Below, in pieces: positions 1 to 9,051 of a stretch of 64,000 nt of DNA. The DNA lies in NCBI RefSeq assembly GCF_914271485.1, contig NZ_CAJZAG010000010.1, forward strand, positions 248,001 through 312,000, in the 5' to 3' direction. This DNA comes from Cupriavidus pampae. GTDB taxonomy: Bacteria > Pseudomonadota > Gammaproteobacteria > Burkholderiales > Burkholderiaceae. The notes under the pieces were generated by a model. The model saw nothing but the letters and a program-made list of their open reading frames with translations, was not told the DNA's origin and ran no database searches. The stretch's first letter is position 1. Each line of letters starts with the position of its first letter. A program made the position numbers and the translations under genes.

Positions 1-624
1 TTCCACCAGCGTCATGGCCGCGTCATCGATGGCCAGCATGCCCGGCGTCTTGACTTCGCCATCGACGTAGACGCGTTGGCTACGGAAGCCCAGCACGCGC
101 ACCGTCATCTGCGGGTCGCGCACCACGCGCGAGAGGATGCGGGCCATTTCGTCGCGCACCTCGTTGGCGGTCTTGCCGGCCACCTTCATCACGCCCGCGT
201 ACGGAAACTGGATATCGCCCGACGGACTCACCACGTAGCCGGGCATGTTCGAGCCGCCGCTCGAGGTCGGGATTTCGAACGCCGCGCCGATGCTGTAGGT
301 CTGCGTCGGAAACACCAGTTCGGGGTGATCCCACACGACCACCGAGATGATGTCGCCCGCGCCGATGCGATACGGCTCGGCCTTGGCATACAGTTCCTCC
401 ACGCCGTCGTTGGTGGGTTTCGATTTGGCGCGTTGTTCGCGCACCAGGTCCAGCGTGATTGGCGTGACATCGGGCATCGCGTCGGGGCCGGCTGCGGTCA
501 CTGGCGCCTTGGCGTTGAACTGCATGCCAGGTGCGGTGCTGCAGGCAGCCAGCACGATGGCGGCGCCCAGCATGGCCGCAATGGCACTCAGCCTGGCGGT
601 AATCGGGTATTCGATATGGCTCAC
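1..624 (-). CDS. Wza-type polysaccharide export lipoprotein (partial)
   Basis: The 208 visible codons encode the N-terminal part of a polysaccharide export protein; the C-terminus lies beyond the left edge. I chose the GTG start at 624 because it follows an AGAGGA ribosome site and begins a lipoprotein signal ending in LAAC. After a linker comes the export domain: the stretch reading YRIGAGDIISVVVWDHPEL, then SPSGDIQFPYAGVMKVAGKT and a following soluble-ligand-binding beta-grasp start (VYVDGEVKTPG). Proteins of this family form the outer-membrane channel for capsule or exopolysaccharide. It is the first of a set of EPS genes to its right, so it probably exports that polymer. Confidence 0.88.
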   Translation of the reverse strand, partial: MSHIEYPITARLSAIAAMLGAAIVLAACSTAPGMQFNAKAPVTAAGPDAMPDVTPITLDLVREQRAKSKPTNDGVEELYAKAEPYRIGAGDIISVVVWDHPELVFPTQTYSIGAAFEIPTSSGGSNMPGYVVSPSGDIQFPYAGVMKVAGKTANEVRDEMARILSRVVRDPQMTVRVLGFRSQRVYVDGEVKTPGMLAIDDAAMTLVE

Positions 625-855
625 GGCATCCTCTCCCCAGTCTCTCGTTCGACATGGCAGTGAACTGCCGCCATGGCCCGGATAAGGCGATCCTAGGAGT
701 GCGTCATCCCCCTATCGGTGCGCTCTCGCACATTGATGCCGGAGCCCGCTGTGGCAACGTGGCGCAGCGCACCGAGCCTGGTAACCACGCCGCATAACGT
801 GGCACACACGGCCGGTGCGTTCCGCAGGCAGGCCATGTACCGAAAGGGGAAACGG

Positions 856-1614
856 ATGAAAGGCGTGATCATCAATGCCGACGATTTCGGCTACGACGAC
901 GACACATTTCGCGCGACGGTAGCCTGCTTCGACGCGGGTCTGCTCACCAGCGCCACGATCCTGGCGGGACGGCCCGCCACGGAGCAGGCCTGCGCGTACG
1001 CGCGGGAGAACGAGAAGCGCTTCTCGTTCGGCTTGCACTTCAACATCGTCGAAGGCTGGCGGCCCAAGAGCGCGGCCAGCACGCTGTGCCGCAAGGATGG
1101 CTCGCTGTTTCCCGCCAGGGTACAGCGCGCGCGCGCCATGGCGGGATTGATCGATGCGGCCGATATCCGCCGCGAGTTCCGCCTGCAGCTCGACGAACTG
1201 CGCGACCATGGCGTGAATGTCACGCACGTGGACGGACACGGACACATGCACAAGTATCCGGCGATCATGCGCGTGCTGCGCGAAGAGATGCTGCGTGCCG
1301 GCATCACGCGCGTGCGCCGTCCGCAGAACTGGTACCCGGCCCGCAATGTGCGCGGTGCGCTCAATACGATGCTGCTGCGCCATTTCGGCGGGTTGCGCTA
1401 CACCGACTATTACGTTGGCGTGGATGCGCTGGACGCGGACTGGGCCGCACAGGTGCCGGCGGTGCTGGCCGAAGGCGTCACCGAGATGTCGGTGCATCCG
1501 GGCTTTACCGAAGCGTGGCGCAAGCAGGAAGGCGCGCCGCTGATGGCCCCGGCGGCGCTGGCCCAGACGCTGAAACAGGCCGGCGCCGTGCTGATGCGCT
1601 ATCACGACATCTGA
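856..1614 (+). CDS. YdjC/ChbG-family carbohydrate deacetylase
   Basis: This 252-residue protein belongs to the YdjC/ChbG/HpnK family of metal-dependent deacetylases that act on acetylated sugars. The sequence opens with the family hallmark IINADDFGYDDDT, has LHFNIVEGWRP near residue 60, the metal-site segment THVDGHGHMHKYP in the middle, and MSVHPGF near the C-terminus. The reading frame is open further upstream, but ATG 856 has an AAGGGGAAA ribosome site and starts right at the conserved core. It is transcribed opposite to its EPS neighbours on both sides. Its position suggests it trims acetyl groups from a polysaccharide or lipid-linked sugar; the substrate is not shown by sequence. Confidence 0.85.
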   Translation: MKGVIINADDFGYDDDTFRATVACFDAGLLTSATILAGRPATEQACAYARENEKRFSFGLHFNIVEGWRPKSAASTLCRKDGSLFPARVQRARAMAGLIDAADIRREFRLQLDELRDHGVNVTHVDGHGHMHKYPAIMRVLREEMLRAGITRVRRPQNWYPARNVRGALNTMLLRHFGGLRYTDYYVGVDALDADWAAQVPAVLAEGVTEMSVHPGFTEAWRKQEGAPLMAPAALAQTLKQAGAVLMRYHDI

Positions 1615-1624
1615 GTCTCCAGAC

Positions 1625-2806
1625 TCAGGGGCGGCGGCTGATCGACGCCACGGCGTTGGTCAGCGTTGCTTCCGCGCGGATCCGATCCGCATGGAAATGC
1701 GCAAGGCGTCGCGCGCGGGTGTCCTCCTCGCTATAGTCCGACTGTCCGCGCTGGAGCAGCAATCGGTGCAGGTACGGCACCGCGGCTTCAGCGAAATCCG
1801 CATCGCATGCCACGAGCAGGCCGCTGCGGTCATCGATCATGGCGCCAATGCAGCCACGCGCGTGGGCGACCACCGGCACGCCATGACTGCGCGCTTCCAG
1901 TATCACCAGCGGTTCGGCTTCATTGTGATAGGTCGTCGGAAACAGCAACACATCGATCTCGCGGAAGAACGCCTGCTTCTGCTCGCCGTAGGCGGGACCC
2001 ACATAGCGCACGCATGGCGTACGCGCGAGTTCGGCGTCGAAGCGGGCGCGGATCTCGGGCGCGACCGGGCCGGCAATGCGCGCACAGACCGGAATGTTCA
2101 TCTCCTGCGCCAGGCGGACCACCTCGAAGAACGTGAAGATGCCCTTGGCCGCGGTGATGTTCGACAGGAATCCCACGTTAATGGCTTCGTTCTCGCTCTC
2201 GGCATGCTGCGATGGTGGGTCGGCAAGGTCGATCAGCCCGAGGTTGGACAGTACCTGGACATGGTCCGGCGGCAGGCGGTAGATGCGTGTCAGTTCGGTA
2301 CGCATCATGTCGCATAGCACCAGATGGCGACCTTGCGGTGCGCAGCGCATGGCCAGCCGCGTGTACCAGGTCGGCTGGTTGATATACGCAAAGCTGTGGT
2401 GATGGAAAAAAATCTCCAAGCCGAAGCAGTGCGCCAGCACGATAAACGGCGTATCGAGCAATTGTCCGAAGCCACCGGAAAAGCCGAGATACAGCGTATG
2501 CGGGCGTCTGGCCACACAAGTGCTCACCATGCGTCCGAACTGGCGCAGGCGGTTGCTCAGCGTGGTGAGGCCGGCCATGGTGCCGCGGCCGCGCCGGGCC
2601 ACATCCAGCACGACCACGGGCCCGCGCTCGCGAATGCGTTCGAGCATGCGCTGGCACGCGGCCGAGAAGCCGTTGTTGGGCAACCCCAGATGCCCGAGGA
2701 ACACGACGGGCCGTGCCAGCTCCGCCGGAGTCGCCGCGTGGCGAGTCTTCGGGGCAGTACCTTCCGCACCCGGCTCGGCGCTCTGCTTGGCGATCGGCGT
2801 CGTCAT
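1625..2806 (-). CDS. Glycosyltransferase family 4/1-like protein
   Basis: A 393-residue GT-B glycosyltransferase. The start at 2806 overlaps the stop of the upstream glycosyltransferase (ATGA), which points to translational coupling; the open frame further upstream is a shadow of that gene. The N-terminal half carries FLGHLGLPNNGFSAACQRM and a histidine-rich FFHHHSFAYINQP segment. The C-terminal half has the nucleotide-sugar site: INVGFLSNITAAKG, then PTTYHNEAEPLVILEARSHG, where the EAEPLVILEA segment matches the acidic EX7E region of family 1. It presumably adds one sugar of the EPS repeat unit. The acceptor and donor cannot be read from sequence. Confidence 0.82.
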   Translation of the reverse strand: MTTPIAKQSAEPGAEGTAPKTRHAATPAELARPVVFLGHLGLPNNGFSAACQRMLERIRERGPVVVLDVARRGRGTMAGLTTLSNRLRQFGRMVSTCVARRPHTLYLGFSGGFGQLLDTPFIVLAHCFGLEIFFHHHSFAYINQPTWYTRLAMRCAPQGRHLVLCDMMRTELTRIYRLPPDHVQVLSNLGLIDLADPPSQHAESENEAINVGFLSNITAAKGIFTFFEVVRLAQEMNIPVCARIAGPVAPEIRARFDAELARTPCVRYVGPAYGEQKQAFFREIDVLLFPTTYHNEAEPLVILEARSHGVPVVAHARGCIGAMIDDRSGLLVACDADFAEAAVPYLHRLLLQRGQSDYSEEDTRARRLAHFHADRIRAEATLTNAVASISRRP

Positions 2807-3957
2807 GGACGTTTCTCCTCGATGATCTTCACGCAGCCATCCATGATGGAGCGGCCGGCACAGGCCGGGGTGTATTGGCTGGCCACATCCAGGCAGTTGC
2901 GCATGGCGGTCTCCACGTCGCCGAAGGTATCGACCGCGCGGTTCAGTGTGCGCGCCAGGTCGTCGGCATTGCGGGTGGCGAATACATGGCCGGTCACGCC
3001 TTCGTGCACGAGCTCGGGAATGCAGCCGCAGCAGTCGCTGACGACCACGGGGCAGCCATAGGCGAGTGCCTCGTTGACGACCAGTCCCCAGGCTTCGGTA
3101 TGGCTGGGCAGCACCAGGCAGGTGGCTTCCGAGTACTGCACGGCCAGTTGTTCGATATCCATCGCGCCCATGAAACGGGTGGCGCCGTCGATACCGAGCG
3201 ACACCGCCAGTTCTCGAAGCCCTGCGCCTTCGCTCTCGAGCACGGGCCCGGCCAGCACCAGCGTGGCCGCCGGATGCCGCGCCAGCACCTGGACGAACGC
3301 GTGCAACAGATCTTCGATGCCCTTGTTGCGGCATACCAGGCCGGCAAACAGGAACTTCGGCGCATCGGCGCGCGCGGCATTGGCCACGCGCTGCTGCGCG
3401 GCACGTTCGGGGCTGTACGCATGCGGCAATGCTGCGGCCTGACAGCGGTCGATGACGCGGGCCGGATCGGCGCCCATCGCAATCACGTACTCCGCGGAAC
3501 GCTGCCCGTAGACGAAAATGCCGTCACAGCGGCGAAAGAAGAAGCGCTTGAGATACCGCTTGAGCGGGCGATCGGGCTGGTCGCGCATGGTCGAGTCGCA
3601 GAACACGCCGCGGCGCTTGCCGCGCACCATGCAGGCCAGCAGCATCGCCCAGAACTCCACACGGTGATAGCCGGGCAGGATGACCAGCTCGCTACGCGAG
3701 CGCCAGACCTCGCTGATCAGGCGCAGCGCCACGCGCCACTGAGGCAGGCGCTCGTACGGCTCGTCGAACAGGATGCGATACGGATACTGGTGATAGCTGG
3801 TATCCACGCTGCCATATGCCGAACGTCCATAGCCGGTGGCCGCGATATGGAAGAACCGAACCTCGCGTCCCGTGTCGCGCGCGCGCGAGAAGGCCTCGCT
3901 GAACACCGCGCCCTTGTACTTCGGCCACAGCATGTTGTGATAGATATCGATCATCAT
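2803..3957 (-). CDS. Glycosyltransferase family 1/4 protein
   Basis: A 384-residue GT-B glycosyltransferase in the EPS operon. I start it at the first of two adjacent ATGs (3957), 28 bases after the WcaF-like gene. The C-terminal domain shows FLFAGLVCRNKGIEDLLHAF and LVLPSHTEAWGLVVNEALAY; the latter holds the EX7E motif of retaining family-1 enzymes. The middle contains a positively charged amphipathic stretch (RPLKRYLKRFFFRR) that could bind the membrane face. It overlaps the next glycosyltransferase by four bases, so the two are co-translated. The sugar transferred is unknown. Confidence 0.83.
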   Translation of the reverse strand: MMIDIYHNMLWPKYKGAVFSEAFSRARDTGREVRFFHIAATGYGRSAYGSVDTSYHQYPYRILFDEPYERLPQWRVALRLISEVWRSRSELVILPGYHRVEFWAMLLACMVRGKRRGVFCDSTMRDQPDRPLKRYLKRFFFRRCDGIFVYGQRSAEYVIAMGADPARVIDRCQAAALPHAYSPERAAQQRVANAARADAPKFLFAGLVCRNKGIEDLLHAFVQVLARHPAATLVLAGPVLESEGAGLRELAVSLGIDGATRFMGAMDIEQLAVQYSEATCLVLPSHTEAWGLVVNEALAYGCPVVVSDCCGCIPELVHEGVTGHVFATRNADDLARTLNRAVDTFGDVETAMRNCLDVASQYTPACAGRSIMDGCVKIIEEKRP

Positions 3958-3985
3958 GAGGTCCCCGCTCCCCCGCATGGCACAT

Positions 3986-4609
3986 CTAGTTGACGTGCAC
4001 GTCTTCGCAAGCCTGCGTGGCAGGCGCTCGCGCCCGCTGGGCCATCGCCTGCGGCATCGGCGAATCGTCGGCACGCGGCCGCACCGGCCGGCACGGGCTG
4101 CCCATGCAGATCATGCCGGCCGGCATGTCGCGGAACACCGCGCTGCATGCGGCCACCACGGCACCCTGGCCGATCGTGACGCCCGGCGCGATAAAGCTGT
4201 GGCTCGCCACCCAGGCCTCGTCGGCAATCCGGATGGCCTTGCCGCGAATCGGGAAGTCGCTGTACCGGTAATCGTGGTCGCCCGCGCACAGATAACTATG
4301 CTGAGACACCACCGCGTTGTTGCCGATCTCGATCTCGGCCAGGCTATACAGTTCCACGTCCTCGCCGATCCATGCGTAGTCGCCGATCGTGACCTTCCAT
4401 GGGTACGTCACCTTGACGCTGGGCCGGATCAGGACGTCACGTCCCACGCGCGCGCCAAAGCAGCGCAGTAGCCAGCGCCGCCAGCCATTGGCAAAACGTG
4501 GCGAGGGATGAAACAGGAAGCTCTGCACCCACCACCACAACTGCACCACCACCACCGAGCGACCCCGGAAGCCGGGCGGCATCCTGAACGACGACAGATC
4601 CTGAATCAT
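3986..4609 (-). CDS. wcaF: Colanic-acid-type acetyltransferase WcaF
   Basis: This 207-residue left-handed beta-helix (hexapeptide) acetyltransferase matches the WcaF pattern closely: MIQDLSSF at the start, a hydrophobic QLWWWVQSFLFHPSP segment near residue 30, FGARVGRDVLIRPSVKVTYP, then hexapeptide repeats ending in APGVTIGQGAVVAACSAVF. WcaF-type enzymes O-acetylate the fucose of colanic acid in enterobacteria. The ATG at 4609 has an AAAGGAACCC ribosome site; the longer open frame upstream lacks one. It lies between the WcaI-like transferase and the two GT-B enzymes on the same strand, so it likely decorates the same polymer. Confidence 0.88.
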   Translation of the reverse strand: MIQDLSSFRMPPGFRGRSVVVVQLWWWVQSFLFHPSPRFANGWRRWLLRCFGARVGRDVLIRPSVKVTYPWKVTIGDYAWIGEDVELYSLAEIEIGNNAVVSQHSYLCAGDHDYRYSDFPIRGKAIRIADEAWVASHSFIAPGVTIGQGAVVAACSAVFRDMPAGMICMGSPCRPVRPRADDSPMPQAMAQRARAPATQACEDVHVN

Positions 4610-4717
4610 GTTGTGGGTTCCTTTGTCCGGTTCCGCGGCACCGGCGCCCTTATGGCTTGCATCGTGACGCCGCGCCATGGCAAGGACCGTTCGCCAGCCC
4701 ACAAACCACCGCGTGGG

Positions 4718-6010
4718 CTACTTGCCGACATAGTCGATATCGGCGCCCTTCTCTTCGACGCCCTTCTCTTCGACGCCCTTCCCGGGCAAGCGCGAGGCTT
4801 GCAGTTGCAATAGCGTTTCTTCGAACTTCAGCAGGACCGATTCGCGTTCGAGGTGGGTTTCGGCCCAGATCCGGCCGGCCTGTCCCAGGGCGTGCCGGTG
4901 GGTCGGGGCATCGGCCAGCGCGGTGATCGCGTCGGCCATCGCGGCGCTGTCTCCCGGCTCGACCAGAATGCCGCAGCCGATGACCAGCTTGCCCAGCTCG
5001 GTGTTGGCGTCCGCGGTGGCTACCACCGGTTTGCCGCTCGCGAGCATGGCGGCCATCTTCGATGGCAGCACCAGGTCGGCGGCGCCGGCGCGCTGCGGCA
5101 TCAGGTGGATGTCGGCCGTGTTCAGCAGTGCCGGAAAATCACTGGCGGGCTGCAGCGGCAGGCAATGGACGCGTTCCAGGCCCACACAGGCTGCATGCAG
5201 GGCCGGCGCGCCGGACCCGGTGCCGCAGAAGATGAAGTGCAGATCCTTGCGCGCCTGCAGTTGCCGCGCGACATCCGCCAGAATCTCGATGCCCTGCTTG
5301 GCGCCGATGGTGCCCGAATAGAGGGCCACCACGGCATCGGCGGGAATGCCGAGCCGCGCGCGGAAGTCCACTTCGGCATGACGCATCAAGGCGCCGAGGT
5401 CGGTCCAGTTCGGCAGCATGGTGAGCCGGTCATCGCTGGCGCCCTTGCGGCGCGCGAGCGCGACCATCGCGTTCGAGATCGACGAGACGTGGTCGAAGCG
5501 CCGTAGCAGCCAGCGCTCGAACCCCTCCGCCATGCGGCGCAGCAAGCGGCCCTTGAGCAGGCCGAGTTCGAACGCGGCATCGATTTCATAGTCATGGATA
5601 TGCAGCCACGCGCGCGCCCCGGTGAGCCGTGCGCAGGCGAGCGCGGCCGGGCTGCAGAACAACGGCGGCTCTACCACGAAGACCACATCGGGGCGCCAGC
5701 CCAGTTGCGTGACAAGGCAGGCAATGCTGGAGACGGCGAACGACGCGAGATGCACCACGCGCCGCAGGCCCGAAGGCTGCGCGGGAATCCAGAGCGGCGC
5801 CCGCAATACCGTTACGCCATTGCGGATCTCGCGGCTGTAACGGCTGGCACGATAGCCCTCGCCAACGTGCCAGGCCGGATAGTACGGTGGCGCCGTGACC
5901 ACATGCACCTCGTGGCCGCGGGCCACGAGCCATTCCGCCTGCTCGGCCGTGTACTTGCCGATGCCGGTAAGCTCGGGCGCATAGTTGAGGCAATAAAGCA
6001 GGATCTTCAT
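4718..6010 (-). CDS. wcaI: WcaI-family fucosyl/glycosyltransferase
   Basis: A 430-residue GT4 glycosyltransferase resembling WcaI of colanic acid synthesis: it begins MKILLYCLNYAPELTGIGKY, followed by VVTAPPYYPAWHVGEGY and a LHIHDYEIDAAFELG segment. WcaI is thought to transfer fucose onto the lipid-linked intermediate. The C-terminal domain has LYSGTIGAKQGIEILADV and VLPSKMAAMLASGKPVVATA. The last 15 residues contain a short duplicated unit (GVEEK twice) from a 15-base tandem repeat just before the stop. It is divergent from the Wzx-like gene, with 207 bases between the two starts. gmd and fcl in the same cluster supply GDP-fucose. Confidence 0.88.
   Translation of the reverse strand: MKILLYCLNYAPELTGIGKYTAEQAEWLVARGHEVHVVTAPPYYPAWHVGEGYRASRYSREIRNGVTVLRAPLWIPAQPSGLRRVVHLASFAVSSIACLVTQLGWRPDVVFVVEPPLFCSPAALACARLTGARAWLHIHDYEIDAAFELGLLKGRLLRRMAEGFERWLLRRFDHVSSISNAMVALARRKGASDDRLTMLPNWTDLGALMRHAEVDFRARLGIPADAVVALYSGTIGAKQGIEILADVARQLQARKDLHFIFCGTGSGAPALHAACVGLERVHCLPLQPASDFPALLNTADIHLMPQRAGAADLVLPSKMAAMLASGKPVVATADANTELGKLVIGCGILVEPGDSAAMADAITALADAPTHRHALGQAGRIWAETHLERESVLLKFEETLLQLQASRLPGKGVEEKGVEEKGADIDYVGK
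4743..4778. repeat. 15-base tandem duplication in the wcaI C-terminus
   Basis: Two adjacent copies of a unit reading gcccttctcttcgac on the plus strand, plus a partial third, encode the repeated GVEEK near the end of the WcaI-like protein. The repeat keeps frame. It sits in a charged tail beyond the catalytic domain and probably has little effect. Confidence 0.7.
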
Positions 6011-6217
6011 GTGTGGGCTCGACTCGACGGATCATCCAGCGGTGGAGTCTAGGCCGTGCGACCACGGGTGAATGTTCGTACGCCCACGGAAGCCGACGTT
6101 GGCAAGCGAACAGAATTCCGGGGCCGCGCGGGACTATGCTGCATCGCGGCGGAACGACTGTGCGGTCCGCCCAGATGTGGCCAATCGAGCCGCCAACCGA
6201 TGCGAAGGGGAGCTTGC

Positions 6218-7612
6218 GTGAAGATCGTGAACGGTGAATTGCCGTCGGGCGAAGCCGAGGCGTTGGCGGCGGGCCCCGTGCCCGCCGGTGCCTCCGGCGC
6301 GGCGGAAAGGGCGAGCCAGGGCGCACGGGCGCTGCGGCTGGCGGTAGCAAGTTCGATGGTGTCGAAGGTGTGCAGCGTCACGCTGCAACTGGTCAGTATT
6401 CCGCTGTTCGCCAGGGTGCTCGATACCGATGACTTCAGCGCGCTGATGGTCTACAACGGCATCTCCGCCTGGCTCGCGCTGGTGGCAATCGGCCTCTGGC
6501 CCACGATTACGTCGATCGCGGCCGACGAGCGCAAGGCGCCGCTGCTTGCTGGCGTGGTGACGGTATCCACCGCGGCGCTGTCCGCGCTGTTCGTGGCGAT
6601 GATAGTGGCGACGCTGGTACTGCGGCCGCAACTCGAGGCCAGCGGCATCAATCTGTTTTCGGCCCAGCACTTCGAGCTGTTCGTTGCCGCGCTGGTCTGC
6701 TTTGCCATGTTGACCGTGCTGTCGATCGGCGAGGCGGTCAACCAGGGGCAGCATCGCCAGCACGTCAACAACCTGATCACGGCCGGCGGCAGCGTGCTCA
6801 ACGTGATCTTTATCGTGCTGATCTCGTTCGTGGCACCATCGCATGCCTCCGACGTAATGCTGTTGTTCGTGGCGAGCCAGCTCGGCTTCATCCTTGTGCG
6901 CGTGATCAACATGGCGGCCGTGCTGATGCGGGTGGGACGTCCGCGCGAGTGGCCGGGTAAGGCCTTCGCGCTCGATCTTGCGCGCAATACCAAGTCGCTG
7001 GTACAGGCCCAGCTCGCGCTCGCCTTTATCCAGCAGGGTACGGTGCTGCTTTGCTATGAAATGCACCAGCCGCGTGACGCGGCGCTGCTGGCGCTGCTCT
7101 TTCGCGCCAACCTGTTGCTGCACAGCCTGGTGTACATGATCAACCAGCCGCTCTGGCCGATCATCCATCGGCATATGCTGGCCGGCGACTGGGCCTGGGT
7201 GTCGCGCACCTATCGCAAGCTCGGCGCGATCTACGTCAGCTACGGCCTGCTTGCGGTCGCTGGCGCACCGTTCGTTGGCAGCGCCGCGGTGTCGTTGTGG
7301 ACCGCTGGAGAGTTCGTGATTCCGGCGAGTCAGGCCACGTTGTGCGCCGCCTATTTCGCGGTACTGGTGGCCTCCGCCGCGAGCACACCGGTACTGATGG
7401 GTGCGCAGGCGTTCAGCAGTCTCGGCAACATCGGCACGATAGAGCTGGTAGCGGCCTCCGTGCTGTGCGCGGCGCTGTACCTCTTCGATGCGGTCAGCTT
7501 CCCGCATATCGTGATGGCACTGATCGCCGCTAACGTGATGACCGCGCTGTGGATGATGCCGGCGCGCGCGCTGGGTCTGCTCAGGCGCGGCGCGGTGGCG
7601 CCGCACGCCTGA
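6218..7612 (+). CDS. Wzx-like polysaccharide flippase (MATE/MOP superfamily)
   Basis: A 464-residue integral membrane protein with about twelve hydrophobic segments, typical in length and layout for O-antigen/EPS flippases that move lipid-linked repeat units across the inner membrane. Recognisable features are the early segment SMVSKVCSVTLQLVSIPLFA followed by ARVLDTDDFSALMVY, a common opening of this family. I prefer the GTG at 6218, which has an AAGGGGA ribosome site six bases upstream, over upstream ATGs without one. Its 3' end overlaps the convergent polymerase-like gene by 32 bases. Together with the neighbouring polymerase and export lipoprotein it makes a Wzx/Wzy-dependent pathway plausible. 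Confidence 0.78.
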   Translation: MKIVNGELPSGEAEALAAGPVPAGASGAAERASQGARALRLAVASSMVSKVCSVTLQLVSIPLFARVLDTDDFSALMVYNGISAWLALVAIGLWPTITSIAADERKAPLLAGVVTVSTAALSALFVAMIVATLVLRPQLEASGINLFSAQHFELFVAALVCFAMLTVLSIGEAVNQGQHRQHVNNLITAGGSVLNVIFIVLISFVAPSHASDVMLLFVASQLGFILVRVINMAAVLMRVGRPREWPGKAFALDLARNTKSLVQAQLALAFIQQGTVLLCYEMHQPRDAALLALLFRANLLLHSLVYMINQPLWPIIHRHMLAGDWAWVSRTYRKLGAIYVSYGLLAVAGAPFVGSAAVSLWTAGEFVIPASQATLCAAYFAVLVASAASTPVLMGAQAFSSLGNIGTIELVAASVLCAALYLFDAVSFPHIVMALIAANVMTALWMMPARALGLLRRGAVAPHA

Positions 7613-9041
7613 TGGGCGTGACCGGCGAGCCGGAGCTGGCAGGAGCGGTGCGCGGCACCGCGCGCTGAACGCGCCGGCGGCGGCGCGTGACGAACCAGCT
7701 GATCGTCATGAAGGCCATGGCGGCGCCGCTACCGTAGGCCACGGCAACCATCAGCGCGCCGCGCAGCACGAAGATCAGGTAGATCGAGAAGTAGATGCCA
7801 GCAGGTTTGCCGACCGGCCCGCCGGCATGGATCAGACGATCGAGAAAGCGCGTGATCAGTGCCAGTGCGATGGCGACGAACACCACGCCGAATACCGAAA
7901 AATCAATGTATCCCTCGGCGATCAGCGGCGACGACAGATTGTCGAAATCGAGCTTGTAGTAAGCCATCAGGAACTGGCCGATGTCGATGCCGGTGGCGTG
8001 CGGCTTGGCCTCCCACAGCGTATGGGGGACGAAGAACAGCAGGCTGCCGAGGATCTGCTCGCCGTAGCGCAGCCCGTCGCGGTTAACCATCTCCAGCACG
8101 GTGTGGATATTCGACCAGGCGTCGTAGTGCAGGTCCAGGAAGTGCGAGAAGTACATCCACGGGTCGAGAATCTCCGCGATGTCCCAGGCATCCATGTTGA
8201 CGTGCGTGAAGATCGAGGCCAGCGGGAAGAACACGCCCGTGAGCAGCAGCAGCGTGGTGGCCTGGCGCCGCGGCGTGCGCGAGAACCATGGCACCGCCAG
8301 CAGCAGCAGGGTCAGGTACACCGGACCGATCGCATTGCGTTTTTCGATCAGCGGGTTCTGCGCCACCAGCACGCAGCCGAACAGCAGCACCGCGAGCAGC
8401 AGCCAGAATGGCTGACGCAGCAGACTGCGGCCCTTCACGCAGATCAGCATCATCAACGCCGGGATGGGCAGAAAGCAGAAGTACTTCTGCTGCAGCAGGT
8501 ACTGCGGCGTGGCGTCGATCAGTTCCTCCTGCACGCGCATGTCGATCGACTGCAGCGACAGCACGGCCGCCACCGCCGCCACGCCCGCCAGCACCATTCC
8601 CTTCGGCACCGTCAGGCGCAGTATCCGCTCGCCGCCGGGTGGCGGCAGCGGGCGCGGGCTGTGATACGCGCGCCGGAGGGAGGCCTGCCGGGTGGCCACG
8701 TACACCATGATGAACAGCGTACACAGCAGGTTGGTGGCAATCGCGTAGCCTTCCTGGATGGTGGCGGTATTGACCATCTGCAGGTCGAAGTAGACCCGCT
8801 GCACGGCCGGCGCCACCACCAGGAAGAGCATCTCGAACAGGAGCACCGATGCATCCGCCAGCGACGATTCGCGTTCGCGCGTATGCAGACACCAGTGGAC
8901 GATCACGGTGATGGTCAGCAACAGCGTGGAGACCAGGAGCATCGGAGAGTGGACGCTCGAGATCGCATGACAGTAGCCAACCATCAGAAGCAGCGCCGCC
9001 GCCAAGACCATGTCCCAAATAAAGCTGGGCGACAGACGCAT
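7581..9041 (-). CDS. Wzy-like polysaccharide polymerase (multispanning membrane protein)
   Basis: A 486-residue membrane protein with many hydrophobic segments; the start at 9041 follows an AGGAGA site. Near residue 290 there is a long periplasmic-type loop with LDPWMYFSHFLDLHYDAWSN, and later ILGSLLFFVPHTLWEAKP. A large hydrophilic loop of this kind with W and P residues is typical of O-antigen/EPS polymerases, whose sequences are otherwise poorly conserved. Position between the flippase and the GDP-fucose genes supports this role. I assign it from topology and context, not from a diagnostic motif. The 3' end overlaps the flippase gene tail to tail. Confidence 0.68.
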   Translation of the reverse strand: MRLSPSFIWDMVLAAALLLMVGYCHAISSVHSPMLLVSTLLLTITVIVHWCLHTRERESSLADASVLLFEMLFLVVAPAVQRVYFDLQMVNTATIQEGYAIATNLLCTLFIMVYVATRQASLRRAYHSPRPLPPPGGERILRLTVPKGMVLAGVAAVAAVLSLQSIDMRVQEELIDATPQYLLQQKYFCFLPIPALMMLICVKGRSLLRQPFWLLLAVLLFGCVLVAQNPLIEKRNAIGPVYLTLLLLAVPWFSRTPRRQATTLLLLTGVFFPLASIFTHVNMDAWDIAEILDPWMYFSHFLDLHYDAWSNIHTVLEMVNRDGLRYGEQILGSLLFFVPHTLWEAKPHATGIDIGQFLMAYYKLDFDNLSSPLIAEGYIDFSVFGVVFVAIALALITRFLDRLIHAGGPVGKPAGIYFSIYLIFVLRGALMVAVAYGSGAAMAFMTISWFVTRRRRRVQRAVPRTAPASSGSPVTPIRRAAPPRRA

Positions 9042-9051
9042 GGCAAGTCTC

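Noticed and set aside
1625-3334. 569-residue version of the first glycosyltransferase
   Set aside because: The extra N-terminal part is an alternative frame of the upstream glycosyltransferase; the ATGA overlap at 2803-2806 marks the real start.
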